Below are positions 45,554 to 55,993 of a stretch of DNA of 64,000 nt, piece by piece. The notes beneath the pieces were generated by a model that was not told the origin of the DNA, made no database searches, and worked only from the letters and a program-made list of their open reading frames with translations. The position numbers were made by a program, and so were the translations under genes. The stretch is from Chlorokybus atmophyticus (taxonomy: Eukaryota; Streptophyta; Chlorokybophyceae; Chlorokybales; Chlorokybaceae): assembly GCA_009103225.1 (NCBI GenBank), contig RHPI01000797.1, forward strand, positions 383,764 to 447,763, read 5' to 3'. Position 1 is the stretch's first letter. Each line of letters begins with the position of its first letter.

Positions 45554-47899
45554 GGACGGCGATGCGTATTTGAGCAATGTGCGCAGTGATGGCTGACATC
45601 CCAAGTGCTCGCAAAGGTTTCCAAGGGTTTCTTGGCGTGCAAAGCGTTGTTATATGCGCACACATTGTGCGCATATACAGGTCGCCACGTATGCGGGGCA
45701 GTGCACTTGGAAGAAAAAACTTTCAGCGCACTGTTGATGTGTGGCTTGGGCCCATTGTTGGGGAGACGTTTCTTGGCGTCTCGTGACAGCAGCATTGAGT
45801 TACCCTGTTGTCTGCAAGTAATAAGTGAGTTTCAGCGTGATCAGTGCAAGGATTCAATAAAGACAAGAATGTGCGCAAGGGCACCAAGACACGTGTTTGC
45901 TGATGCAAACTTGCGCTGCTTTGCAATGTGCATGTAGATCCTGTGGCATGTATTGATTTGTCTGCTTGTTGCCCATCTGTAAGTTGTATTCCATTGGCAA
46001 GTGCTTTTATTGCGGTACAAAAGTTGCAGTGCCAACAACTCGGACCAAACCATTAATACGTGTATGCAAATGTAACAACATGGCATTGCGTAGTCCTACA
46101 TTGCGTGTTTGAAGCTCGTAGCAAAGACTACTTAAAATCACAACGACATAGTAAGTCGCATATATGTGCATACAAAGCAGTGCGGTGTTTGTACGCATGC
46201 GCATGTGCCATGTGTTGTACATGCCCACACGTGCCCCGATGAGCAAAACTACATCAATGCATGTGTATAAACGCAAGATAATTGCAGACTTGCCTGCACA
46301 TGCAAATATGCATTTTGGTTACTTGTAAGCATGTACCTGCCCACCTTACGCTCGATATGCGCGCCATATCAAAGGTTGATTCTTGCATAGAATGTGATAA
46401 CGTGGCATTATCATAACCCAATTGTTAATGATAAGACAACGTTATCACTCACAAGAACGTAACCTTATCATGACGCGTGACATTGGTGATGGACAATGAG
46501 AGGTGGGCGAGGAAATGCTGATCGTTGATGACACGGTATAAGAAAGCTACTGAGGCAGACGCCGCGCTTGCTCAGCATGAGGGGGTGTACGTGTTGGGTT
46601 GTGTGTTGATTTTGTATTGTTGAGCAGATAAGTATAATGGCCGCATTGACAGCGGACGCCTGCATGTTAATGATAATAGAGGACTGTATAAAAGAGGGGC
46701 CCAGAACCATATGGCACATAGGCTGACCATTGTGGCAGATGCAAAGCACGAAGTAATTATAACAGAGGTGTCAACTTCAATGCGCTTTACTATTCTCGAT
46801 GTACTAACAATCAATCACTATATTAACCATATGTTGTAATGTATGCATTACAATGATGCCTGTAGCGGTGCTTACACAAGCTATTGCGGATTGCAAGTGC
46901 ACCCTCATCAACTGGGAAATTTCTGTTGTAATGACACTCCCTACATAGCCATTGTGATTACGACATGTGATGCTCCTTACAACAAGGTTATAATATATGA
47001 AGAAAAAGGATAACCACTACATGCTGATAGCAACATTGCTAGTATTGTGTTAGTATTGTGTTTCTTGATTTGCGTGACATGGTGTGTATTTAGATGTTAA
47101 AAAGTATTATGTATATCAATCTCCAAGGTGGTAGGGTGTATAGGGTTGTCGGTTGGTTGTGTACGGTTGGGCATGGTGGCTAGGTATGGTGGCAACACTG
47201 ACAACAAATGCTTGTATGATAATAATAATAATAATAGAGATATGTACATACAATGCGCGAGGGGTATGTGCTAAATGCCCCCCCCTCCCCGCCGGGAGGT
47301 GAAGGAGGGTGCATGACAATGCATAATAGAATAAATGATCACAACCATTTTTGATGATTCAGTGAGTTGCATGACATCACCCATAACAACCGCCATGCCC
47401 GACACCCAACACCGTCGCAATTGCCGTAGCCCCCTGCGCACTCTCCCACTAAACGATATGCAGGGAAAGGGTGCAGCGCTACGTGTAAAACACCGCACTG
47501 CATCTGAGCACACGAGATGCAGCGTGGACCNNNNNNNNNNNNNNNNNNNNNNNNNNNNNNNNNNNNNNNNNNNNNNNNNNNNNNNNNNNNNNNNNNNNNN
47601 NNNNNNNNNNNNNNNNNNNNNNNNNNNNNNNNNNNNNNNNNNNNNNNNNNNNNNNNNNNNNNNNNNNNNNNNNNNNNNNNNNNNNNNNNNNNNNNNNNNN
47701 NNNNNNNNNNNNNNCCCCCCCGGGCGCGTAGGAGGTGTAACGAGGGGGCAGATCTTATGATTGGGGATGACTGCCACATAAGCGGCCTTTTCACCGAGTT
47801 GAAGTGGCAAGTTCATGTCAGGGGTCAGCAGCCAGGGGCAACCATGTAGCATATTCTGTCATATATCTCTCAACTGCATCACAACCTAGGATAAAATGT
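45554..47899. other. intergenic region with assembly gap
   Basis: About 2.3 kb. It contains an imperfect hairpin of GTGATAACGT/ACGTTATCAC arms (46398-46456), an isolated TATAAAAG at 46686, (AAT)n at 47219-47235, C-rich runs at 47279-47297 and 47715-47722, and an N gap. No gene recognised. Confidence 0.5.
47531..47714. other. assembly gap (184 N)
   Basis: A run of 184 unknown bases. The right flank starts CCCCCCGGGCG, so C/G-rich sequence probably stopped the assembly. Real distance across the gap is unknown. Confidence 0.99.
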
Positions 47900-49301
47900 T
47901 CAACTAGTGAAACCTGCTGCTGAGCCCTTGCCTGGTGATAGCACTCCAACTTTCTGCTTGTCAATGTACGCCTTCAGCTGCCTGAACCTGTAAGCACCAG
48001 GACACCATGAATTCATACCCAACAACTCAACGACAACTTCACATCTATTTCAACTTTGCAACCCTTGCTTACTTGGGCACGGCTGACAACTTGATCTGCT
48101 CTCCACCCTTGATGTTGAGGACCATATCGCCCCATTCGCCAATGAAGCGAGGGACGATGGTCACCTCAGTCACGGCCTGGTATGGGATGTCCTTGCGGTC
48201 CTGGCCGGTGAAGCCCGAGATGATGGTGATGCGGCGGTCGGTCAAGCGGTAGCGCACGAGCAGGGAGCGCGCGACAGCCGCAATCGTCAGCGGAAGCCAG
48301 AACACCGATAGCCCGAAAACAACGTTGACGATGAGGTCGCCGTAGTGCGGGCCGCCCTCAAAATACACCTCCTCACACTTGGTCAGCTGCACGCGAAATT
48401 AAAATGTCATTGCATGCGCCATGTGCCACGGCTGTTGACTCTGCACTGTTAGATGCTTAGGTCAGCTGCACGCCAAATTAAATGTCGCATGCGCTATGTG
48501 TGTTAACGCTGCACTGTTGGGTACTTTCACTTTCACATTGCCATGCACGACCTCAACAGACTTCGCAACATGTTCAGTAGTGAATGCTTTGCACCAGTTT
48601 AGGTAAAGTGAGATCTAGGTGAACTGACAGATGCCTGCAGCACTTCTTGACCATAAACATAGTGAGCGAGAGCTTGCAAGAACAGGATCCACGCCCATGC
48701 CTGCCAGCATCATAGCAGCGCGTGCCCGCTCAAGACGTAAACTCAATTCGCCTACTGATTGGCAAGCAGCTGCTGCTTCTTGCGCATTGCTCAACCAAGA
48801 CCTGCGTGTGAGCGAATGTGCCAAGACTGTGCAATGAATGCTCAACAGTTGGATGCAATAGTGTGCATCTAACAGCAGGTATGTAGGACATTGGGTAACT
48901 GAGGTGAGAGATCTAAAAGCTAACACAAGCATGCAATGCAATGCTGTGGAGGTGAAAGGCGAACGCATGGCCCCATATACCTGGCGGGTGGGAGCGGAGG
49001 GTGAGGCGGAGGCGGAGGCGTGGACGCGCCTGGCAACGGCGTTGCGGAAGAGGAGGGTGGGGTCAACGGCGACGGCATTGGCAATGGGGGCGACGTGCTG
49101 GGCCCTGGCGAGGCCCACCCAGCACCCGCGCAGGGCGGGCGTCGCCGCACCACGCTCCCGCCTTGACGCGGTACAGAGGTAAGGTTGCCGCACCGCCGAC
49201 GACGACACCACGCCCGTCGTGGGTGACACCACCGCCGCCGCCGCCGCCATTGCCATGGATAATGCTAATGCCACCGCTGCCGACGTCCACGTCGACGTCA
49301 T
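47900..49301 (-). CDS. plastid-type bacterial PH-domain membrane protein
   Basis: Three exons (49301-48981, 48386-48073, 47987-47900) close in phase to 240 residues. The first 107 residues are an Ala/Ser/Val/Arg-rich leader consistent with a plastid transit peptide. Then EEVYFEGGPHYGDLIVNVVF, GLSVFWLPLTIAAVARSLLV (membrane segment), RYRLTDRRITIISG, DIPYQAVTEVTIVPRFIGEW, GDMVLNIKGGEQIKLSAVPK and RQLKAYIDKQK. This is the bPH/YdbT-like pattern of small PH proteins shared by cyanobacteria and plastids, whose function is not established. The 5' start is only 58 bp from an in-frame ATG of LRRC56 on the other strand. Intron 1 contains a duplicated acceptor region. Confidence 0.75.
48383..48528. repeat. 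tandem duplication spanning a splice acceptor
   Basis: GGTCAGCTGCACGC..AAATTAAA..GTC..GCATGCGC.ATGTG..CTGCACTGTT occurs twice in tandem (48381-48460 and 48460-48526) with modest divergence. On the minus strand the unit contains the ..GCGTGCAG|CTGACC acceptor of exon 2 of the PH-domain gene, so a second acceptor-like copy sits about 78 bp upstream of the true one. Confidence 0.8.
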
Positions 49302-49503
49302 TGGGTTACGCAGCGTAACGAGCTCATAGGTTGCGACACCGTAATCTAGGGCTTCTCTCATGTCACGTGACGCGACGGACCACAACAGCATTGGCGGCGA
49401 CGGAGAAGGAAGAGGAGGAGGAGAAAGAGGGGGAGAAGGAGACAGTGTGTGTAGAAGAGGAGCAGGTGGAGGAAATTTACTGCACCAGGAGCAAAGAACC
49501 GGG

Positions 49504-52500
49504 ATGGAGGCAGCGGAGGAGGCAACTGAAGGCGCCTATCTTGGGGAAAACCATCTGAGGCAGATTACCGGAGAGGAGGTAAGACTCGCAGTGCCATAGA
49601 TGAACGAATCAAAGTGCTCCGCGTTGCACATCCCTTTTGACTCATCAGAACAGAGTGGCTGCGACTACGACAATGCAAAGCAATGATGTGGCAACACGCA
49701 TACGCAGCATTCGGTTGGAATGGTTTAGCTAGTAAACTGTAAACTTTGAAACCGTGACACAACAGCAATCCTAATCAACAAATGTGTTCGGTAGGATTTG
49801 ACCCAAGTCTGCCAGTTGGAGCTGGTGGCTGACACTACCGAAGCTTCGTTGAGCGCCATTGGGGAGGTGAGAATTCAAGCAATATGTTACAAGTCCAGTA
49901 TCTACTGCACCGTTGACCGTGTTGAACCTCAGAACTTGAGTAACCTTAAGCGTATGAAGTTGAGCGGCAGCAGCATTGAATCTGTCAGGTAAGTAAACTG
50001 ATAAGTACCTTTCATGTGGATCCATTGTGTCCATGTATGAAATCAAAGTGGTTATTATATATCACCTTCCACGCAATGTTAGGCATCTTGGGACCGCTTT
50101 GCGCAACCTTCAAGTTCTTTGGCTGGCGCGATGCGGGTTGCGGGTGAGTCATTGAAACATTATTCCCTTGCAAGAACAATGTTTGATGAGTGCAGTCAGT
50201 CAGCCACATTACTTGCTTGCCCTTCGTAAAGGACCTGGAGGGGATAGCGGGGCTGCCGCAGCTGCGAGAGCTGTATGCTAGCTTCAACGATATCAGCGAC
50301 CTCGCACCCCTCTCAGATTCTAAGCATCTGCAGGTGATGCGCTACGTGTCAGTCGCTGTCATATGCACACATGCGCGTGCGCATGCACACCAACCAAGCA
50401 CATACACAAACAGACAGGTACACAGACAAGCTCACAACTGAGCACTGCATCACCGCAGGTTTTGGATATGGAAGCCAACCGTGTGGACGACATCGACGCG
50501 ATAGGGTTGTTCCTGTCCGATTGCAAGCAGCTCGTGACATTGACGCTGGAAGGAAATTTAGTGACAGCTCAGCCTCACTATCGTGGCCGTGTTTGCCAGA
50601 TGCTCAACCAGGTCTGCAAGACTGCGACACCTTCGCCTGCTTTGGCACAGACTTTTGCTTGTGATGCATATGAAAAAGCGTACTGGCGACGTGGCTGTAA
50701 ACAATAGAAACCAGCCAGCAGAGAACGATAGAATACATCACCGTCACTGTAGTACCACTCGGTATCACGTTGACATGGCAGCTGGTGCAAGAGCACTCAC
50801 TCATTGACTTAGCTCATTGTTTTCTTCACTTAGATATGGCAGCTGGTCCATACAAGTGCACTCACTCACTGGCTTACTTATCATTGTTCCATTTGTTACT
50901 GTGGTGCAGTTGGAACTATTGGACGAGCGGCCAGTTTCAGACTCAGACCGCCTTGCAGTGCCTTCAACCATGGACGAACAAGCTGGCAGCTCACAGTCCA
51001 CCGTGGAACAGGCAAATCCATCAGCTGGACCTGATCGAGAGTTGGCGCTAGTAGAGGACGGCATCAAGTACGCCAAGCCGGACGTTGCAACGGTATGGCT
51101 GCTTTCAGCCTTTGAATGCAATAGACGCACATGCATGCTCAAACATATAGATCTGTGCGTATGCACACTGAGAACCTGTCGAATGCTGTTCTCAACAGAT
51201 TGCAGATGACTGGTGGTCGCGCATTCAGTCGAGCTTGCCAAGTACATCGGTAAGCCACCCATATACCCAGCTATCGGGCAAGCACAACTGTAACAATCAC
51301 AGGGCTGTGGTGGATGTCGTCAACACACCTGTATGCCTGCAGGCGAGGCCGCAAAGTGCTCGTCCTCGCGGCCGGAGTGCCGAGTCCAGCTCCAGACCGA
51401 GCATCAGGCCTAGCACAGCATCAGCGAGACGCCCGCGATCATCTTGTGACGGGTACCTCATTAGATACCTATCGTTTTTATCTCCTATCCCATCTCTTGT
51501 TGATATACACTACTATTAACTTCAGGTTTCCACAACGACCATCAACAGCCCTCTGCTCACGGCCTGCCACACCTGGGCTGTTTTCTTTCACTATCAACAC
51601 ACGGATGCCAGCAAGCAAGACGTGAGTGCTTAGTGATCAGGAACGCAACTTACCCAAATGCAAGCAGGCACCGAGCTGAGATGTCGGTCTTTGTGTGTTG
51701 TGAAGGTTTGGTTTCACGGATGAAGACCGTGATGACGACTGCGCAAGTGACCTCACGTTTGGCAGCGATGCCGTGTTCTGCGGCAATCCAGGTACAGACT
51801 TGCAACATTTGCAAAACTCATACATACTGAGATTGCACCTCTTCTTGTGATATAGCAATGAGAAGGTTGGTAGTGATGTGTGATGCTCTGTGATGCTGCA
51901 GCTAAAGGACTGAGAAACCGGCATACGAGAGACAACGCCAACAACGGCTGTGACGATGCCAATGCGGACAACTTCGTTTTGAAAGCGCAGACTGTCTTGG
52001 ATGCAGAGCAAGCCCACGCTCAAATGCTGGAACACCTGCGCCTGTACAAGGTGAGCCAGTGGCATATGCAACTGCTTGCGGACATGCTGCCCACATCAGT
52101 ACTTTGCCGACATGCTGGATATGTGCAACAGATGGAATCTGCATTGGCCAATACAGCCATGGATGATGAGACGAGTGACGCCCCTCCCTGGGCTGAATCG
52201 CATGTCGAGGTAACCACCAGACTCTGTGCACACCCTTAAGCTTCAACACTGATGACAAATAAACCAGAGTTCAAGTTGTAAGCTGACCTGTTGTGTGCTC
52301 AGCGGGTCGATATCTGGCGATCAGACGAGTGCCAGGCAACAACAAGCACACAGTAAGTCATATCACGTAGGCTCAGTATCCATCATCAGCAAGTTGCATG
52401 CACCCTGCATTGAGACTGAGATTGTGTTGAATCTACTCAGGCCGGGCATGCTCGTTGCGAGTGTTGAAGCTGACAAGCAGCTGGTGGATAGTTATCCTGA

Positions 52501-52786
52501 GCGCAACAATCAAGCAAGCAGCACAAAGCCACATCAGCACTCTGCGCAAAAGCCGCCGCAGGGCAGGTTGCGAGCGAAGGTCTCCCAAGCAGCAGCGGTG
52601 GCGCGATCGTTAGATGAGATGGATCTCTCAGCCTCGGGGTGTGAACGACAGAGTATCAAGACGACACCACCGCCAACAGCGGAGAGCAAGCGCCTGCAAT
52701 TAAAACACAGCTTTGAGCAAATGCAGACCATTTACAGTCAGTCGCAAGTACCTCGCCGGACACTTGCACCACCAAGCACAGCGTAG
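49504..52786 (+). CDS. LRRC56: LRRC56 / ODA8-type leucine-rich repeat protein
   Basis: LRRC56, called ODA8 in Chlamydomonas, is needed for outer dynein arm assembly and transport in motile cilia. Fifteen exons (49504-49578 through 52441-52786) close in phase to 555 residues. An in-frame ATG at 49360 would add 48 Gly/Arg-rich residues. DLTQVCQLELVADTTEASL, then LRRs NLSNLKRMKLSGSSIESV, LGTALRNLQVLWLARCGLRD, GLPQLRELYASFNDISDL, HLQVLDMEANRVDDI and CKQLVTLTLEGNLV, capped by PHYRGRV and LELLDERPVSD, match LRRC56 order. The C-terminal 350 residues are Ser/Arg/Pro- and Asp-rich and low in conservation. Exon 5 uses an AAAG acceptor. It suggests the organism has motile flagella. Confidence 0.9.
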
Positions 52787-53238
52787 CTACTGGTGACCCG
52801 CTACTGCCTTGTTTGTAGTCAAGCGCTTGGGTCTTGCGTGCTGGGTCTTGTGTGCGCTGCATGCTTGGCTCTTCTCTTGCTGACTCACGCTTTGCACTGA
52901 GATGCCGTGTGCATGCGACGAGTTGAACCCAACAACAGCCAGCAGCAGCAGTTGATGTGAAACTGAAGTGCTTATGTTCTCATGCTCGTAAGCCATTCTT
53001 TCATTCCTTCTACACTTGACCTGAACCTGCGAGGGCAACAAGCAAAAACGTGTCTAGCTCTGAGCTGCACACGTCAGTCGCTGGTGCCGACCAACTGGCA
53101 GATGTTCTGAGCCAGCCAGCACCCTGCAGTCATACAAGCTTGCAGGAGGAGGGGAATGAACTGCAATGAAGCTTGTACGCAGCTCATAGAAAGTAGTTCT
53201 ATAATGGCTCTTTGTCAAGCAGCACAATTGCAAGCAGT

Positions 53239-54003
53239 TTAGCGAGTCTGCTTTTCCAGCAGGCCACACACGCGAAATGCGACATTCGCATAGCTTTCGG
53301 CCTCCTGTGCAAGCGCCTCCTGGCGTTCAAAAACTTGTGTTCGCGTCTCCATGAAGAACTGCTGAAGGTCATTGTCCATGGCGTTGAACTCCCTGCGCCC
53401 AAGAAGCACAAGTACTGGGACATGCGCAAGTACAGGTGACTAGTGGCTTTCTCTAGTTGGCGCAGGGGACATCAGTCACGCGTTCAGCAACACCAGGCAG
53501 CCTTCAGCTTGTGAGGTGACCACCTACCTGATGTTGGTGTCAACCATGTGCTGGGCTGTTTGCTGCGTCTGCTCCACAAGCTCTGCATGCCCAGCATGCA
53601 ACGCTCAACATTGTTAGAAATGCTGGAGCTTTGAAAAACGTTGCCTGCGTGCATTGCAGGCAGCTGACGTGCTAACCAGTCAATCTCAAGCTGTTGGTCA
53701 TCAGGCTATCTCATAACATGCACGTGGCGCACGTGCATGCTTGAAGCTTGTTATGAAGATTAGCAAGTGTCCTGCGCACTGGGACTCACCTCTCAGGATG
53801 GCTTCCAGTGTGTCAGCAAAAGACAGCTCCGTGTCCTTGCCTCCGCCGCTACCAGAGTCACGGTCGGCGTTCTCAGCGCCAAGACTAGCACGGCTGCTGA
53901 CCTTCTGCCCCCGCCCTGCCTGCTGCTGCTTGCCCAAGCTATGGTCGAGCTCGTCAATGCTGTCAAAGTCCATGGGGCTGCGAGCTTTAGCACCCTCCAC
54001 GTC
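53239..54003 (-). CDS. unrecognised helical protein, C-terminal part
   Basis: Three exons on the minus strand (54003-53790, 53582-53528, 53392-53239) join in phase. The first encodes an acidic/Ser/Gly-rich segment (SPMDFDSIDELDHSLGKQQQ, then SFADTLEAILRE). The others form a long amphipathic helix (LVEQTQQTAQHMVDTNIRE, FFMETRTQVFERQEALAQEA) ending GLLEKQTR and a stop. It resembles a small coiled-coil adaptor subunit, but I recognise no family. Upstream exons probably exist (coding-like Arg/Gln sequence near 54190-54330) but could not be joined. The segment 53819-54162 is duplicated at 59548-59891. Confidence 0.55.
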
Positions 54004-54162
54004 CTGTCAAGCAGCATGTTCGAGCAAGTGCATACAGGCTTGCATTGCTTGCAGCTGAAAGGTTGAGCTGACAGGCCAGTTGCTAACGACTAATTGCTTG
54101 AGACAAAGATACACTATACTGCGTACACACACTGCACGCTGTGCACACATTGCTAGCACGCA

Positions 54163-55993
54163 AACAACATGCAAGCACGCAGCAATCAAGCATCCATCCA
54201 CAGAGCCTTTCAGCACACCATGCTTCCAGCAGCAGCAGCCAGGCGTCTGTGTCTGTTCCAGCACTGTTTGTGTGGCAGTCCGCAAGCGCCGCTCTGAACT
54301 AACAACCCGTTTCCCAACCCTTCCCAGCTCTGCAGAAGCAGATGGGACCGGCTGGTTGCAGTCAACCGCTGCTGCTGGCCTCTAGCCTCCTGGCAAGCTG
54401 ATGTTGTACGCAAGCGCAAGAGTGAACAGCGTTAGCCGCAATTGCCCTGCAGTAAGCCGATAAGCTGTTGCAGTTGCATGCACGCGCAGTGAGAGAAATG
54501 CGCCTGTTAAGGCCTCAGTTGCATGAGAGCCTCTGGCGGTGCGACGAAGTTGCACTCAAGAGCTCAGTTTGGCTGCGCTACTCACTTGTTGCTTGTTGTA
54601 CTCATGTCCCGCTCTTGCAGCACAGGCAGTCAGCAGTGGTAGATGAGGACCGGAAGGCAAGCAGGAGTGGCTGCCAACAACAAACTGTAAGTCGATACAC
54701 GAGTTTTTGGTTCACTTTAAGCAACACAAAGCATAGTACATTAACAGTGTAACAACAACATGTTGGCACTTGTGAATAGTACATTTTGTACCGATAAAAA
54801 AAGCTTTGTGTGCACACTTGCACTCTTGCTTTTGACATTGTAAATGAAAAAAATATTCTCAACAAACATTGTTAACATTTTCATTGCGTAAAACATAACA
54901 TGCTTTGCACTCGTCGGGCGTTGATATCCTTTCGATATCTTTTCGGTTACATTACATGCTAAAGTTTGCTATACTTTATTAGCGAAGCCTATTTCATATG
55001 ACACATTGATTTTATCGCACACATTACTTGCAGCGGTGATAGTATGGAGGTAGAGGATTATAACACGGACAAACACTGTGGCTTGATAATATGTGAAACA
55101 TCATCAGATTATGATGTTATGCCTTGATTGTAAAATGATCCCTTAGTGCACTATAGTGTATGATGATTGTTACAAAAACCTGCCATTGTAATATGATCAG
55201 AAGAAAACCTATCACGAATTGTGATAGGTTTTTTTATATTAATGATTGTCATTTCATGAGTATTGTTATTGGCTTTCTTGTTTATGCAGTGATCAACACA
55301 TAAACCACCAATTGTTTTGGAGGGAAAAACAACGTGGCGGAGGGTAAGATTAAGCATTTAGTAACTTATCGGTGATGCCCAATGCACACATGTGGCCGCA
55401 TCATGGGATCCAACCACACTTCATTATCTTAATGAACTATTGGCAATAATGTGAAGATTCCTTACATCATCTAGAGAACATCATTAGCAAATGTCTCATG
55501 TGCAAGCTCCACAAGATATGATAGTTGAAAAAGTGCGCCATGACTCATTGACTGCTAAGTTGACATGAGCAGTATTTGTAGAAAAGCGCATTGCTTCACA
55601 TGCTCAGGCGCAGCAACTGAATCGTCTTGTGTTCACTCATAAACAGTGGGTTAGGCACGGCAAGCACCCATGTGGACAAAATATGCGGAGTGCTGTTGTG
55701 CAACATACATGACGGTGTAATGTTGACATACCATGCACGGGGTTCATCACGCTAAGTGTATTTGTTTACACCATCATCCGGTTAACACACACTATCTTTA
55801 TGCATCCACTACTTGTAAAGCTTGCCCCCGTTTGCATGAAATAATGATGCAGTCACTCATGTAACTCAACATCTCTTTGAGATCAGAGAGAAACTAGTAC
55901 AGGCACCGGTCACAACAACTGCTCAAGCAGTAGCTAGCTTATTGGTACAGTGAATACGTACAGTGAATATGCACAAACAAGAACCCCAAAGGG
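54163..55993. other. region with unresolved upstream exons and an AT-rich island
   Basis: 54190-54700 may hold 5' exons of the helical protein on the minus strand. 54760-55950 is AT-rich and unlike the surrounding genes, with a perfect 12-bp hairpin followed by a T run (55206-55236). No transposase or other domain was seen. Confidence 0.4.
55206..55234. repeat. 12-bp perfect hairpin followed by a T tract
   Basis: AAAACCTATCAC, loop GAATT, then the exact reverse complement, continuing into TTTTTTTATATT. It looks like a bacterial intrinsic terminator, but the setting is an AT-rich nuclear island with no gene ending there. It may be the end of a small inverted-repeat element. Confidence 0.85.

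Noticed and set aside
47271-47852. Frames spanning the N gap
   Set aside because: Most of their length is unknown bases.
55206-55236. Bacterial transcription terminator
   Set aside because: Sequence shape fits, but the window is eukaryotic nuclear DNA with no gene ending there; kept only as a hairpin repeat.
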